NCBI RefSeq assembly: GCF_001440345.1
Contig: NZ_LJYX01000021.1
Coordinates: 310,001 to 374,000, forward strand
DNA: 64,000 nt
From: Colwellia sp. TT2012
GTDB lineage: Bacteria; Pseudomonadota; Gammaproteobacteria; Enterobacterales; Alteromonadaceae
Direction: 5' to 3'
Part shown: positions 10,077-21,127 of the stretch, one piece after another
How the letters are laid out: each line of letters begins with the position of its first letter
Position numbering within the stretch: position 1 is the stretch's first letter
Position numbers and translations under genes: made by a program
Notes under the pieces: model-generated
The model's input: the letters and a program-made list of their open reading frames with translations, nothing else
Told to the model about the DNA's origin: nothing
Database searches by the model: none

Positions 10077-10994
10077 CTAAAAGGCTGTGGCGTTAATTTC
10101 CTGATATTCTATTGGAGAAGCTTTATCATCTTCATAGGTTACCCACTCCCAAGAGTCAGTTTCTTTAAAAACCTTTCTGAGTAACTTATTGTTTAAACCA
10201 TGTCCAGATTTAAAGGCATTTAATTCCCCGAGAATACTGGCGCTGCCCATATAAAGATCACCAATCGCATCGAGTATTTTATGCTTAACAAATTCATCAT
10301 CATAACGTAATTCATTTTTATTTAGCATACGGTAATCGTCTAACACTATCGCGTTTTCTAAGCTACCGCCTAGGGCTAAATTATGAGAGCGTAAGAACTC
10401 AATATCTTTCATAAAACCAAAGGTTCTAGCGCGACTAATTTCTTTTATATATGAGCAACTAGAAAAGTCCATACTCATAGTTTGACAGGTTTTTTTAATA
10501 ACTGGATGGTCAAATTCAATAGCAAAATTGACTCTAAAACCCTCATAAGGCAATAACTCTGCCCACTTGTCACCTTCTTCAACACGAATTGGTTTTTTAA
10601 TACGTAAGAAACGCTTAGGTGCATTCAAGGTCTCAATGCCAACAGACTGAATTAAATATACAAAAGGTAAGGCACTGCCATCCATAATAGGAATTTCAGC
10701 AGAATCAACATCGATAATTAAGTTATCAATACCTAAGCCGGCAAGTGCTGATAGTAGGTGCTCTACCGTTGAAACCTTAACTTGCTGCTCGTTGACTAAA
10801 CAAGTACATAACGTGGTTTCACCGACAGCTTCGGGTGTCGCTTTGATTTCAACCACAGGGTCAAGATCAATACGACGGAAAACAATACCGGTGTTTGCGG
10901 GTGCAGGACGGAGAGTAACCTGTACTTTTTCACCTTTATGTAAACCAACACCTACGGTTGAAACACTTGTTTTTAATGTACGTTGCTTAATCAT
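10077..10994 (-). CDS. lpxC: UDP-3-O-acyl-N-acetylglucosamine deacetylase LpxC
   Basis: The zinc deacetylase that commits the cell to lipid A synthesis. The 305-aa length is standard. Zinc ligands are visible in [17 protein letters not shown] and in [15 protein letters not shown], and the N-terminus [21 protein letters not shown] is typical. AAGG lies 6 bp before the ATG. It lies 281 bp downstream of ftsZ, the classical end of the dcw cluster; a strong hairpin region separates them, so it probably has its own promoter. Confidence 0.97.
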   Translation of the reverse strand: MIKQRTLKTSVSTVGVGLHKGEKVQVTLRPAPANTGIVFRRIDLDPVVEIKATPEAVGETTLCTCLVNEQQVKVSTVEHLLSALAGLGIDNLIIDVDSAEIPIMDGSALPFVYLIQSVGIETLNAPKRFLRIKKPIRVEEGDKWAELLPYEGFRVNFAIEFDHPVIKKTCQTMSMDFSSCSYIKEISRARTFGFMKDIEFLRSHNLALGGSLENAIVLDDYRMLNKNELRYDDEFVKHKILDAIGDLYMGSASILGELNAFKSGHGLNNKLLRKVFKETDSWEWVTYEDDKASPIEYQEINATAF

Positions 10995-11179
10995 ATTAGC
11001 CTTGCTTTTTATTTGCGCATAAATGCCATTGCTTTCATAGATGCTTTACCGAGCGATTAAGCTAGATAACACTAACTACTACCCGCATTTTAGCCATAGT
11101 TAAAATGAATTAATTACCAAGCCCATATTTAATTTAGGCGCTAAAGCAGCTAAGCCAATTTACCGGCGCATAATATACC

Positions 11180-11217
11180 AAAAATAAGCGCTTAAATCAA
11201 AAATAAGCGCTTAAATC
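11180..11217. repeat. Exact 19-bp tandem duplication
   Basis: Two exact copies of AAAAATAAGCGCTTAAATC (11180-11198 and 11199-11217). Each contains the palindrome TAAGCGCTTA. They lie between ftsZ and lpxC on the lpxC promoter side, so they could affect lpxC transcription, or simply be a recent slippage duplication. Confidence 0.85.
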
Positions 11218-11220
11218 AAA

Positions 11221-11263
11221 AGTAACTAACTGTAGGACTTAGTTACTCGCTAATGAGTAACTA
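11221..11263 (-). terminator. Alternating hairpins after ftsZ
   Basis: Three mutually complementary arms occur in a row: AGTAACTAA (11221-11229), TTAGTTACT (11239-11247) and AGTAACTAA (11255-11263). The middle arm can pair with either neighbour, giving two mutually exclusive stems of 9-10 bp. On the minus strand the distal stem is followed by TTTTG. It lies 12 bp past the ftsZ stop and probably ends dcw transcription. Confidence 0.7.
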
Positions 11264-11275
11264 ACTAGTCAAGAA

Positions 11276-12439
11276 TTAGTCGGCTTGCTTGCGCAAAAAG
11301 GCCGGTATATCTAAATAAGTGTCTAAATCAGTGGCAACCGCTTTTTGGGCGTTACTATCTGTCATGGTTACTGTCTCAACTGCCGCACTTGGCTGTGCTG
11401 TAGCGGGGCTATAATCAGCACCAACAATTTTATTAGGCTCAACCATTTGCGTAGGGTTTACTAAGGTAATATCTGGTTTATTTTCAGCGCCAATACCAGT
11501 CGCTACCACAGTAACACGAAGTTCATCGGTCATATCCATGTCAATCACCGCACCAACCACAACGGTAGCATTTTCAGAAGCAAAGGCTTTGACTGCATTA
11601 CCGACGGTCTCAAACTCATCGATGCTAATGTCCATACCGGCAGTAATATTTACTAAAATACCGCGAGCACCGGCTAAATCAACATCTTCAAGTAATGGAC
11701 TTGAAATAGCAGCATCAGCGGCTTCTTGAGCTCTATCAGGGCCGGACGCTGTACCAGAGCCCATCATAGCCGTGCCCATTTCAGACATTACCGTGCGTAC
11801 ATCGGCGAAATCGACGTTAATTAAACCGGGACGGGTAATTAACTCAGCAATACCTTGCACCGCGCCAAGTAAAACATCATTTGCCGCTTTAAAGGCATCT
11901 AATAAACTTGTTCCTGGGCCAAGTACTTTCAGCAGTTTTTCATTTGGGATAGTAATAAGTGAGTCAACATTTTTAGATAAAAACTCAATGCCTTGATCGG
12001 CATAGTTCATACGTTTTTTACCTTCAAAAGGGAAGGGTTTAGTAACTACCGCAACGGTCAGAATACCCATTTCTTTCGCTATTTCAGCCACCACAGGTGC
12101 AGCACCTGTACCTGTACCGCCGCCCATACCCGCGGCAATAAAGATCATATCAGCACCTTGGAGGGCTTGCTTGATAGCTTCTCTATCTTCTTCCGCGGCA
12201 CAACGGCCAACTTCCGGGTTTGCGCCCGCGCCTAGGCCTTTAGTTACACCAGCACCAAGCTGTAAGGTTACATCGGCAGAAGAATTACGTAACGCTTGCG
12301 CGTCGGTATTTGCCGTAATAAACTCAACACCTTCAATCGTTTGTGAAACCATGTGTTCAACAGCATTACCACCACCGCCACCAACACCGATAACTTTAAT
12401 TATCGCTTCTTCCTTATGGTCTTCCATTAATTCAAACAT
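11276..12439 (-). CDS. ftsZ: Cell division GTPase FtsZ
   Basis: The bacterial tubulin that forms the Z ring. The 387-aa protein shows the tubulin signature [10 protein letters not shown], the N-terminal [14 protein letters not shown], the T7-loop region [11 protein letters not shown], and the conserved C-terminal peptide [10 protein letters not shown] that binds FtsA, ZipA and ZapD. A GGAGAGA Shine-Dalgarno lies before the ATG. It lies 133 bp downstream of ftsA at the end of the dcw cluster. Confidence 0.99.
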   Translation of the reverse strand: MFELMEDHKEEAIIKVIGVGGGGGNAVEHMVSQTIEGVEFITANTDAQALRNSSADVTLQLGAGVTKGLGAGANPEVGRCAAEEDREAIKQALQGADMIFIAAGMGGGTGTGAAPVVAEIAKEMGILTVAVVTKPFPFEGKKRMNYADQGIEFLSKNVDSLITIPNEKLLKVLGPGTSLLDAFKAANDVLLGAVQGIAELITRPGLINVDFADVRTVMSEMGTAMMGSGTASGPDRAQEAADAAISSPLLEDVDLAGARGILVNITAGMDISIDEFETVGNAVKAFASENATVVVGAVIDMDMTDELRVTVVATGIGAENKPDITLVNPTQMVEPNKIVGADYSPATAQPSAAVETVTMTDSNAQKAVATDLDTYLDIPAFLRKQAD

Positions 12440-12572
12440 TCTATCTCTCCGTTTTACTTACAATGACTTAAAATACCAAATAAACTGTTGCCAACCATTA
12501 CTTTTAACAACAATTCGAGACAGCTGTTATTTCCATTTAACAGCTCACAACAAAATTCCTTTAAACTAGCTT

Positions 12573-13808
12573 TTAGAATTCGCCTTTAAACCAGGCATGA
12601 ATTCTTGACCAAAAATCACCCACACTTTGGCCTTTTTTACTTAAGTTATCTACTTCGCTGGCGGCTTGCATACCATAATGCAAAAGACCAACAACCGTGG
12701 CGTAGCTAGGGTCGTTAACATATTCTTTTAGCCCTTGTACTGACAAGGGACAGGCAATACGAACGGGCATTTGAAAAATTTCTTCGGCAAATTCCAGTAC
12801 ACCTTCCATTTTTGCCGTGCCACCGGTTAAGACATAGCCGGCAGCAATTTGGTCTGATAAACCTGATTCTCTAATTTCTTCTTGAATTAGCTCAAATAAC
12901 TCTTGATACCTTGGTTCAACAACTTCGGATAAGGTATGGCGTGACATTGAACGCGCAGGGCGACCACCAACACTTGGCACCTCAATACTTTCTTCCATGC
13001 TAACTAATTGCTTTAAAGCACAGGCATACTGCACTTTAATATCTTCCGCATGACTTAATGGCGTTCTAAATATTTTAGAAATATCACTGGTGACTTGGTT
13101 ACCGGCCACAGGTATTACTGCCGTATGTCGTAAGGTTCCACCGGTAAAAACCGAAATATCCATAGTGCCGGCGCCCATATCCACGACACACACACCTAAC
13201 TCTTTCTCATCATCGGTTAACACCGAATAACTTGAAGCAAGCGCGGAAAAAATCAATTGGTCCACGGTTAAATCGCAACGTTCCACACACTTAACTAAAT
13301 TTTTCGCCATATCATTGGCACAAGTAATGATATGCACTTTGGCTTCCATGCGAACACCTGACATACCAATAGGGCTTTTAATGCCGTCTTGACAATCAAT
13401 ACTGTATTCTTGTGGCAGCACGTGTAACATGCGGCGCTCTGCTGAAATAGGTACTGAACGCGCCGTGTGAATAACATTGTCTACATCTTCTTGAATAACT
13501 TCATTGTCATTAATTGGCACCATGCCATTTTCATTTTGGCAACTAATATGTTTGCCCGAAATGCCTAAATAAATAGAGCTTATTTGACAATCAGCCATCA
13601 GCTCAGCTTCATTAATGGCGCGTTGGATTGCTTGAATAACAAGATTCAAGTCATTTACTCCGCCTTTATCCATGCCGCGTGCAGGCTGATTACCGACACC
13701 AATAATACTTAACTGGTTGTCTGGTGTGATCTCCCCGACGGCGACAGATATTTTGGAGGTGCCTATATCAAGGCCAACCACTAATTTTCTTTCTGCTGCT
13801 TTAGACAT
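12573..13808 (-). CDS. ftsA: Cell division protein FtsA
   Basis: The actin-like ATPase that tethers FtsZ filaments to the membrane and recruits the later divisome. The 411-aa protein has the actin-fold phosphate motifs VVGLDIGTSKI near the N-terminus, VVDMGAGTMDISV, and YVLTGGTAKMEG, plus a C-terminal amphipathic stretch (FWSRIHAWFKGEF) suited to membrane binding. It starts 5 bp after the ftsQ stop, so the two are probably translated together. Confidence 0.98.
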   Translation of the reverse strand: MSKAAERKLVVGLDIGTSKISVAVGEITPDNQLSIIGVGNQPARGMDKGGVNDLNLVIQAIQRAINEAELMADCQISSIYLGISGKHISCQNENGMVPINDNEVIQEDVDNVIHTARSVPISAERRMLHVLPQEYSIDCQDGIKSPIGMSGVRMEAKVHIITCANDMAKNLVKCVERCDLTVDQLIFSALASSYSVLTDDEKELGVCVVDMGAGTMDISVFTGGTLRHTAVIPVAGNQVTSDISKIFRTPLSHAEDIKVQYACALKQLVSMEESIEVPSVGGRPARSMSRHTLSEVVEPRYQELFELIQEEIRESGLSDQIAAGYVLTGGTAKMEGVLEFAEEIFQMPVRIACPLSVQGLKEYVNDPSYATVVGLLHYGMQAASEVDNLSKKGQSVGDFWSRIHAWFKGEF

Positions 13809-13813
13809 TTAAC

Positions 13814-14677
13814 TTAAACTCTTAACTGATTGCGCTGATTGCGCTGATTATTATCATTATTTTTTAGCAATTTATTTTGGCTAATTTTATCCAGCCTTTT
13901 CCAACCAACAGCCAATCCGGTATCATACCGTAAATCGATGTAATCAACCGCCTGATTTTGCTGTTTTTCCGCAATTATTTTTGCTTTTAGTTGTGCTTTG
14001 ATTATTGGGTAAACATCCATGAAACGTTGAATACGTTCAACCCGCTCTTCTCGACCTAAATTTAAGGTCACGCCATCATCCAAGGTTAACTGCCAAGAGA
14101 AGCGTTCACTCAACACTAACTCATCAATGGTTAGCGATTCGGAAGCAAGTAGTTCGTTGAAATCTCTATAATTTTTAAGTGCTAACACTTCACTTCCCTC
14201 AGGGCCAAAAAAGCTAGGCAGGTAATGTTTAACCCGCTCAATATCCGCCTGAAAAACCTGACCAAGTTGATTGATTAAAAAATTGCCATTCCAAAATGCC
14301 ACTGGATTTTGATCAACCACATAGATCTTTAATTCGTTTGGCCACTGTTTTCTTACCGCTACCGAGTAAACCCAAGGTAAGGTAAGCACATAACGTTGCA
14401 CTTCGTTGACGTCAACTTGGAAAAAATTACCCATATTCACTGGTGCAATAGCATTAATAATATCGCTACGTTGGCTATAGGGCATTTCCCCTGAGATGAC
14501 GATAGCAGTCACCGGCGAACTTTCTTGACCAACAAAATGCTTAATAAGCCACCAACTGATGGTTATCAGGCTAAATAGCACCACAATAAAAAACAACAAA
14601 CCCAAGCCAAAAGACAAGGTATTCGCCTCGCCTTGGCGGGCGGTTTTTTCTATAATGTTCCGCCGTTTATTAGTCAC
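13814..14677 (-). CDS. ftsQ: Cell division protein FtsQ
   Basis: The bitopic divisome protein that bridges early and late components through FtsB/FtsL. It has a basic cytoplasmic N-terminus, one membrane helix, then a POTRA domain (VISGEMPYSQRSDIINAI) and the FtsQ domain with VAVRKQWPNELKIYVVDQ. The start is uncertain. A GTG at 14701 overlaps ddl by 14 bp but lacks a clear ribosome site; I prefer the GTG at 14677 because GGTAAGG lies 8 bp upstream, giving about 287 aa. The last residues are an Asn/Gln/Arg repeat (NNDNNQRNQRNQ) encoded by a short DNA repeat. Confidence 0.93.
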   Translation of the reverse strand: MTNKRRNIIEKTARQGEANTLSFGLGLLFFIVVLFSLITISWWLIKHFVGQESSPVTAIVISGEMPYSQRSDIINAIAPVNMGNFFQVDVNEVQRYVLTLPWVYSVAVRKQWPNELKIYVVDQNPVAFWNGNFLINQLGQVFQADIERVKHYLPSFFGPEGSEVLALKNYRDFNELLASESLTIDELVLSERFSWQLTLDDGVTLNLGREERVERIQRFMDVYPIIKAQLKAKIIAEKQQNQAVDYIDLRYDTGLAVGWKRLDKISQNKLLKNNDNNQRNQRNQLRV

Positions 14678-14687
14678 AATAGCCGCC

Positions 14688-15653
14688 TTACCCCTTGACA
14701 CTAAGCCGTAATATTTGTGTCACCAACTCACTAAAATTTAAACCAAATACCTTGGCGGCTTTGGGCACTAGTGATGTTTCTGTCATCCCTGGCACCGTAT
14801 TCACTTCTAATATCTGCCATTCGCCCTTATTATTACGCATGATATCAACCCGTCCCCAGCCCCGCGCGCCTGTGGCATTAAAGGCTTTAATAGATAAATT
14901 TTTCAATTCACTTTCATCACGTTCACTTAAATCACATGGACAATGATATTGTGTACTTGTCGATTGATATTTTGCTTCATAATCATAAAATTCACGTGGT
15001 GTTTCCATATGAATCACTGGTAATGCCTGATCACCTAAAATAGCAACGGTATATTCAGGGCCATCAATCCAGGCTTCAAGCAATACCTGCTGGTCAAAAC
15101 CAAAAGCCTCTATCAAGGCATTATGCAGTTGCTCAACAGTTTGTGCCTGTGCCATACCAATACTTGAGCCCTCATTGGCGGGTTTTACCATGACTCTACC
15201 ACCTAAATCAGCAAGAATATTTGCTAATGATAACTGGGCAAAGTCGGCTTTATCAACAACAGCAAAGGCTGCTGTTGGTAAGCCACAGGCTTTGAAAATC
15301 TGTTTACTACGCACCTTATCCATAGAAAGTGAAGAGCCTAAAACATTTGAGCCAGTATAGGGAATGCCCAAATACTCAAGCGCCCCTTGCACACAACCAT
15401 CTTCACCACCCCGACCATGCAAGGCAATAAAAACACGCTTTACTTTTTTACTCAACAAGTCAGTTAAGGGTACAAATTTGGTATCGATTAACACCACATC
15501 AAAACCGGCTTGCTCAAGACCTTTGGCTATGGCTTGCCCTGAATTAAGTGAAACTTCTCGCTCCGCTGAGTTACCACCATAAAGCACAGCAATTTTTTCT
15601 TGCTTGAGCTGTGCCAATGAATCGGTCAATGTAGATTGCCAAGCACTAGCCAT
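14688..15653 (-). CDS. ddl: D-alanine--D-alanine ligase
   Basis: The ATP-grasp ligase that makes the D-Ala-D-Ala dipeptide used by MurF. The 321-aa protein starts its domain with [20 protein letters not shown] and shows [24 protein letters not shown] and [12 protein letters not shown], the substrate and metal motifs of the DdlB group. Its ATG overlaps the murC stop by one base (TAATG), so coupled translation is likely. Its position between murC and ftsQ is the standard dcw location of ddlB. Confidence 0.98.
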   Translation of the reverse strand: MASAWQSTLTDSLAQLKQEKIAVLYGGNSAEREVSLNSGQAIAKGLEQAGFDVVLIDTKFVPLTDLLSKKVKRVFIALHGRGGEDGCVQGALEYLGIPYTGSNVLGSSLSMDKVRSKQIFKACGLPTAAFAVVDKADFAQLSLANILADLGGRVMVKPANEGSSIGMAQAQTVEQLHNALIEAFGFDQQVLLEAWIDGPEYTVAILGDQALPVIHMETPREFYDYEAKYQSTSTQYHCPCDLSERDESELKNLSIKAFNATGARGWGRVDIMRNNKGEWQILEVNTVPGMTETSLVPKAAKVFGLNFSELVTQILRLSVKG

Positions 15654-17170
15654 TACTTAGCACCTTTAGCCGCTGAGTTTACATGCAACAAACTATGCTC
15701 GGCTAAGTTTATAGCAACCGCGCCGATACTGCCGGCACCTTGGGTTATCACCATATCGTTATCCTGTAATTGCATTACTAACAGCTCTGCTAATTTATCA
15801 ACATCGCTGATATAAATAGGCTCTACTTGACCACGTTGACGAATGGAACGCGCTAAACTTTTACTGTCTGCTGACGCAATTGGCTTTTCTCCGGCTGCAT
15901 AAACATCGAGTAAAAACAGGCAGTCTACGTCTGAAAGAACTTCGACAAAGTCTTCATATAAATCGCGCGTCCGAGAATATCTATGGGGTTGAAAAATCAT
16001 CACTAAGCGTCTATCTGGCCAACCTTGACGTATAGCCAATATAGTGGCTTTTACTTCACTCGGATGATGACCATAATCATCAACAAAAAACATATTACCG
16101 GCATCCGTAGTAAAATTAGGCAGCTGCTCAAAACGTCGGCCAATACCAGCAAATTCAGATAATGCTTGGCATATAGCTTCATCACTTACCCCTTCGTCTT
16201 TAGCAACGGCGACACCAGCCAAAGCATTTAAGACATTATGCTGACCCGGTAAGTTTACGCTCATAGCTAGCGGTGCTTGCCCTGCTATCTCTACGGTAAA
16301 ATGACTCACGGCACCCTCTTGTTGGTAATTTACCGCTCTAACATCGGCATCTGCAGAAAAGCCATAGGTGATCACTTGGCGGCTAATTCGTGGTAATAAT
16401 TCACGCACTACCGGATCATCTATACAAACCACCGCTAAACCATAAAATGGCAAGTTATGTAAAAACTCTATGTAAGTGTCTTTGAGCTTTTCAAAATCCC
16501 CGCCGTAAGTTTCCATATGGTCGGTATCGATATTGGTGATGACGGAAACCATGGGTTGTAAGTGTAAAAATGACGCATCACTTTCATCTGCTTCCGCAAT
16601 CAAATAACGACTACTACCTAATCGGGCATTGGTGCCAGCACTGTTGAGTAAACCGCCAATAACAAACGTAGGATCTAATTTACCTTGGGCAAAAATACTG
16701 GCAATTAAGCTGGTTGTCGTTGTTTTACCATGGGTACCCGCAATTGCAATACCATGGCGAAAACGCATTAACTCAGCTAACATTTCTGCGCGTCTAACTA
16801 CAGGAATACGTAATTTTTTTGCGGCGACAAGTTCTGGGTTATCACTACTTATCGCGGTAGAAACGACAATAACACTCGCTTGGCTAATGTTATCAGCTTT
16901 ATGACCGATAAAAATTTTTGCACCTAAGCCGGTCAGTCGTTGCACCACTTGGTTCTCACCTATATCGGAGCCCGATATTTCATAACCTTCATTCAGCAAA
17001 ACCTCGGCAATCCCGCCCATACCGGCGCCACCTATACCAACAAAGTGGATACGTTTAACCCGACGCATTTCAGGCACCTGAGCTGAGTACAAGTTGCTAC
17101 CTTTATTTAAATGGGCCGTTGCGTGAGTACTTTTACTTGCACCAGTACTTGAGTTAGTTTGCTTTATCAT
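15653..17170 (-). CDS. murC: UDP-N-acetylmuramate--L-alanine ligase MurC
   Basis: Adds L-alanine to UDP-MurNAc, the first amino-acid step of the peptidoglycan stem peptide. The 505-aa protein has [18 protein letters not shown] for UDP binding, the ATP loop [11 protein letters not shown] and the Mur ligase region [11 protein letters not shown]. An N-terminal extension of about 38 Ser/Thr-rich residues precedes the conserved domain. The ATG overlaps the murG stop (ATGA). It lies between murG and ddl in the dcw order. Confidence 0.98.
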   Translation of the reverse strand: MIKQTNSSTGASKSTHATAHLNKGSNLYSAQVPEMRRVKRIHFVGIGGAGMGGIAEVLLNEGYEISGSDIGENQVVQRLTGLGAKIFIGHKADNISQASVIVVSTAISSDNPELVAAKKLRIPVVRRAEMLAELMRFRHGIAIAGTHGKTTTTSLIASIFAQGKLDPTFVIGGLLNSAGTNARLGSSRYLIAEADESDASFLHLQPMVSVITNIDTDHMETYGGDFEKLKDTYIEFLHNLPFYGLAVVCIDDPVVRELLPRISRQVITYGFSADADVRAVNYQQEGAVSHFTVEIAGQAPLAMSVNLPGQHNVLNALAGVAVAKDEGVSDEAICQALSEFAGIGRRFEQLPNFTTDAGNMFFVDDYGHHPSEVKATILAIRQGWPDRRLVMIFQPHRYSRTRDLYEDFVEVLSDVDCLFLLDVYAAGEKPIASADSKSLARSIRQRGQVEPIYISDVDKLAELLVMQLQDNDMVITQGAGSIGAVAINLAEHSLLHVNSAAKGAK

Positions 17171-18342
17171 ATTTTCTCTTCGTTATTGCTAAGTGCTGTG
17201 CCATTTGCTTGGCTAAGCTGTTGGCACAATTTTGCTACTTTTATACTTGCGTCACTGTTTGCTGCGGAAAATGCAGCTTTAGCCATGGTTATCAAGGTTT
17301 CAGGTTGCTCAAATAGCTCGGTAATTAACGCGGTGATACTGCCTTCATTCAACTCTATTTGTGGCAGTAATTTCGCTGCCTCGCGTTTAACCAGATAGAG
17401 GGCATTTTTTGTTTGGTGATCATCGACCGCATGCGGCAGCGGTATAAAAATAGCTGGCGTTGCCGCCATGGCTAATTCTGATACGGTTAACGCGCCCGCA
17501 CGACAAATAACAATATCAGCCCACTGATAGGCTGTTGCCATATCCTTGATAAACTCAGTAACTTCTACCTTATCCGCAGCTAGACCTTGCTCTGCATAAG
17601 ATACCATGACTTTTTCTTGTTTATTAGCACCCGTTTGGTGCCAAATTGAGAAATTTTCATCCTCCCGCGCTAGACGAGCAAAACTGCTGGGCATTACTTC
17701 ATTTAACACTTGCGCGCCAAGGCTGCCACCAACCACTAATATATTTTTACTCGCTTTTTTCTGCTTAGTTTCATTCGCCGATTTTTGCTTGGCTAACGCT
17801 GCTTGCTGGCCAATGGCAACACGCAAAGGATTACCAACCACCTCAGCAACAACCCCAGGGGCAAAAGCATGAGGAAAAGCGCAGCATACTTTATTGGCAA
17901 TACGCGCTAATAATCTATTACTTAAACCCGCGGCAGCATTTTGTTCATGGACAATTAAGGGTATTTTACTTAACCATGCTGCTAAGCCACCCGGAGCACT
18001 CGCATAACCGCCCATTCCTAGTACCACATCGGGTTTAACGGCTTTGAGCACTCGTCGAGCTTGGTACAGTGATTGCAGTAATTTTAAGGGTATAACTAAC
18101 ATTGCTAACAATCCTTTACCTCGCAAGCCACTTATATTAATGAAAGATATATCATAACCATGTTCAGGAACAATATTAGCTTCCATTCGATCAGCGGTGC
18201 CCAACCAATGAATATGCCAACCTTGCGCCTTAAGTTCATCCGCAACAGCAAGACCTGGGAATATATGACCACCCGTGCCACCCGCCATCACCAGTAAAGT
18301 TTTAGTTTTACCCTTGTCGTCTTGATCATTATTAACCACCAT
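17167..18342 (-). CDS. murG: UDP-GlcNAc:lipid I GlcNAc transferase MurG
   Basis: The GT28 glycosyltransferase that makes lipid II from lipid I on the inner face of the cytoplasmic membrane. The 391-aa protein has the diagnostic [19 protein letters not shown] near the N-terminus, [26 protein letters not shown], and the donor site [12 protein letters not shown]. It is longer than E. coli MurG (355 aa) because of an insertion around [15 protein letters not shown] and a C-terminal extension. The start overlaps the ftsW stop (TAATG). Confidence 0.98.
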   Translation of the reverse strand: MVVNNDQDDKGKTKTLLVMAGGTGGHIFPGLAVADELKAQGWHIHWLGTADRMEANIVPEHGYDISFINISGLRGKGLLAMLVIPLKLLQSLYQARRVLKAVKPDVVLGMGGYASAPGGLAAWLSKIPLIVHEQNAAAGLSNRLLARIANKVCCAFPHAFAPGVVAEVVGNPLRVAIGQQAALAKQKSANETKQKKASKNILVVGGSLGAQVLNEVMPSSFARLAREDENFSIWHQTGANKQEKVMVSYAEQGLAADKVEVTEFIKDMATAYQWADIVICRAGALTVSELAMAATPAIFIPLPHAVDDHQTKNALYLVKREAAKLLPQIELNEGSITALITELFEQPETLITMAKAAFSAANSDASIKVAKLCQQLSQANGTALSNNEEKI

Positions 18343-19655
18343 TAGCTAGCACCACTTTTCTTTTCGTTAGGCTTAGTCACTTTTTGAGCACTTCTTTTTG
18401 AGCTAGTTGCTTGAATACTTTGCAAGCGAATTTCGTGGTCGATACGTATTAAAATCACTAACGCTAGGGTCATCACTATCATAGAGCTACCACCATAACT
18501 AATCAGTGGCATGGTTAAGCCCTTAGTGGGTACAATACCGGCACTTGCACCAATATTTACCGCAGCCTGAAAGCACATCCAAATACCTATCGAGTACGCT
18601 AAGAAACCTTCAAAATACTTTTCTTTTGCGAGTGCACAACGCCCTAGAATAAGCGCCTTTAAGACTAAGGTCATACTCAGCAGCAGCACCACACTGATAC
18701 CAACAAAGCCAAATTCTTCGGCTAAAACCGCCATAACAAAGTCAGTATGTGCTTCAGGCAAATACTCTAATTTTTGAATGCTATTACCTAAACCCTGCCC
18801 TAAAATCTCACCTCGACCGTAAGCCATTAATGACTGTGTTAACTGGTAACCACTACCAAACGGGTCTTGCCATGGGTCTAAAAAGCTGGTTACTCGTCGC
18901 CATCGGTAGGGTTCAAAGTAAGCAAGCATACCTAACGATGTGGCGCCAACCGAAGCCATAGCGATAAATTGCCATAACTTAGCACCCGCTAAAAACAACA
19001 GGCCGAAAGTGGTGACGAACATGACAATAACGGTACCTAAATCCGGTTGTAATAATAACAAGGCGGCCATAACACCAAAAACAATTAACGGCTTAATAAA
19101 GCCTTTTAAGTTTTCCATTACTTGCTCACGGCGACGTACTAGATAGGCGGACAAATAACAAAAGAAGAATAGTTTCGCTGGCTCTGCTGCTTGTACCGTA
19201 ATAGGCCCTAGTACGATCCATCGGGTAGAGCCGTTTACTGTCCGACCAATAAGCAATACTGTCACTAGCAGTACAATGGCAAAACCTAATAAGTAACTGC
19301 TGTTTTTATGCCACCAAGACATAGGAATTTGTAAAGCTACCCCAGCCATGGCAATACTTAAACCAATATAAATACCGTGACGTATAACAAAATGAAATGG
19401 ATTATTAAATAGACGTTCCGCTACCGGTATTGAGGAAGAGGCCACCATGACTAGCCCAACCATATACATGATCAGTCCCAAGACAATAAAGCTGCGATCA
19501 AACGTGCGGCTACCATATTCATCTGAATCGGTCATCAGGCGGTTAATCCATGCAGGTAATGACGGCACTGGTACTTTCGAGATGGCCTTGCTTATTGTCT
19601 GAGTGGTTGCTAAGGACATTGTTTTTGCTAAGGTCATGGTTTTTTCTAACGACAT
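18342..19655 (-). CDS. ftsW: Peptidoglycan glycosyltransferase FtsW (SEDS)
   Basis: The divisome SEDS polymerase that extends glycan strands from lipid II together with FtsI. The 437-aa protein has about ten membrane helices. Family motifs include [55 protein letters not shown], and [16 protein letters not shown]. The first 30 residues are a repetitive cytoplasmic stretch (MTLAK, then MSLAT). The first ATG is supported by AGGAGGT 4 bp upstream. It overlaps murD by 10 bp. Confidence 0.98.
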   Translation of the reverse strand: MSLEKTMTLAKTMSLATTQTISKAISKVPVPSLPAWINRLMTDSDEYGSRTFDRSFIVLGLIMYMVGLVMVASSSIPVAERLFNNPFHFVIRHGIYIGLSIAMAGVALQIPMSWWHKNSSYLLGFAIVLLVTVLLIGRTVNGSTRWIVLGPITVQAAEPAKLFFFCYLSAYLVRRREQVMENLKGFIKPLIVFGVMAALLLLQPDLGTVIVMFVTTFGLLFLAGAKLWQFIAMASVGATSLGMLAYFEPYRWRRVTSFLDPWQDPFGSGYQLTQSLMAYGRGEILGQGLGNSIQKLEYLPEAHTDFVMAVLAEEFGFVGISVVLLLSMTLVLKALILGRCALAKEKYFEGFLAYSIGIWMCFQAAVNIGASAGIVPTKGLTMPLISYGGSSMIVMTLALVILIRIDHEIRLQSIQATSSKRSAQKVTKPNEKKSGAS

Positions 19656-21061
19656 GAGACCTCCTGCGCATGTACTGCCGCAATAAATTGCTCACCTCGT
19701 TCCAGGTAATTTTTGAACATATCAATACTGGCACAAGCGGGTGAAAGTAGCACCATATCACCTGGTTTCGCTAGTTTTTTAGCTTGTTGTACCGCAGCCA
19801 ACAGGGTCTCAACAACAATGGCATCACTGACTAAGTCCGCAATTTTATCGCCATCTTTGCCTAAAGTGATCAACTGACTGACTTCAGCCTTGAAGATAGT
19901 TTTAAGGGCGGAGAAATCAGCGCCTTTGCCGTCCCCGCCAGCAATAAGTATTAATTTATTGTTATCAGCCAGCGTCGGCGCCAAGCCAGTGATCGCGGCT
20001 AGGGTAGCCCCTACATTGGTGGCTTTCGAATCATTAATCCATTGAATACCATCGTCACTGACAACACGTTGACAACGATGGGCTAAACCGATAAATCCCG
20101 GCAGTTGTTTAACCATGGCAGATAGAGACCAACCCGCGCTATAACCAAGCGCCAAAGCCGCCATATAATTTAAGGCATTATGCCTACCGGCTAGGGGTAA
20201 TAGCTCGCTCGAAATTAAGGCTTGCTCACCAAACATCAACATCTGTTTGTGATCAATAACAGCCAGACCAAACTGGCCTTGCTCTGGCTTACTTAAACCA
20301 AATGAAATGATTGTTTGTGCGGCAACTAAAGTGTTAGTCGCTTGATCATCTCTATTAACCACGGCAACTTTCGCTTGTCGATATATACCTTGTTTAATGG
20401 CCTGATAATTAGCTAAGGTTTTATGGCGGTCTAAATGATCGTCGGTCAAATTTAGTACACTAGCGGCTATAGCTTGCATGCTAGTGAGTGTTTCTAGTTG
20501 AAAGCTGGACAGTTCGACAATGACAATATCGGGCTGATTAGCAGACAAACTTTCGCTGGCTTGCTCAAGTTGCAGTAAATCAAGTATTGGTTCACCTATA
20601 TTACCCGCCAATGCCGCATTAATGCTAAGGTTTTGTGCAAGGTAAGCCAGCAGTGACACTACGGTAGACTTGCCATTAGAGCCTGTTACTGCCAACATTC
20701 TCATGGGGGTAGCGCGGCTATTATTGACTAGACAAAATAACTCAATATCACCCATAACTTGGCAATGTGATGAAATAAGTGCTGCAATACCCTCGCCAGC
20801 TAAATCGATACCCGGGCTAGTGATAATGATATCGGCATGGGCAATTAGGCTTTGCTGCCATTGACCGAACATAAATTTAGCTTGGGGAAAATCCTGCTGG
20901 TATTGAGCTTGTTGCTCAGCATTAGCAAAGGGCATGATACGTGAATCATTAACAGCAAATGACAAACCTTGCCCATGCAAAAGGCGTAGGCATGACAAAC
21001 CTGTCATTCCGGCACCAAGCACAACAATATTTTTATCTTTAAACGCTGTTAACCAAGTCAT
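19646..21061 (-). CDS. murD: UDP-MurNAc-L-Ala--D-glutamate ligase MurD
   Basis: Adds D-glutamate to UDP-MurNAc-L-alanine. The 471-aa protein is somewhat longer than E. coli MurD (438 aa). Motifs: NIVVLGAGMTGLSCLRLL at the UDP site, the ATP loop VTGSNGKSTVVSLLAYL, ALNYMAALALG, and INDSKATNVGAT. It ends overlapping the ftsW start and lies 66 bp after mraY, the only sizeable gap between mraY and ftsQ. Confidence 0.98.
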   Translation of the reverse strand: MTWLTAFKDKNIVVLGAGMTGLSCLRLLHGQGLSFAVNDSRIMPFANAEQQAQYQQDFPQAKFMFGQWQQSLIAHADIIITSPGIDLAGEGIAALISSHCQVMGDIELFCLVNNSRATPMRMLAVTGSNGKSTVVSLLAYLAQNLSINAALAGNIGEPILDLLQLEQASESLSANQPDIVIVELSSFQLETLTSMQAIAASVLNLTDDHLDRHKTLANYQAIKQGIYRQAKVAVVNRDDQATNTLVAAQTIISFGLSKPEQGQFGLAVIDHKQMLMFGEQALISSELLPLAGRHNALNYMAALALGYSAGWSLSAMVKQLPGFIGLAHRCQRVVSDDGIQWINDSKATNVGATLAAITGLAPTLADNNKLILIAGGDGKGADFSALKTIFKAEVSQLITLGKDGDKIADLVSDAIVVETLLAAVQQAKKLAKPGDMVLLSPACASIDMFKNYLERGEQFIAAVHAQEVSCR

Positions 21062-21127
21062 AATGTATTTAATTTTACCTTACTTTACTGAACGCTATTT
21101 ATTTAACGCTATTTGCTTAATGTAGTG

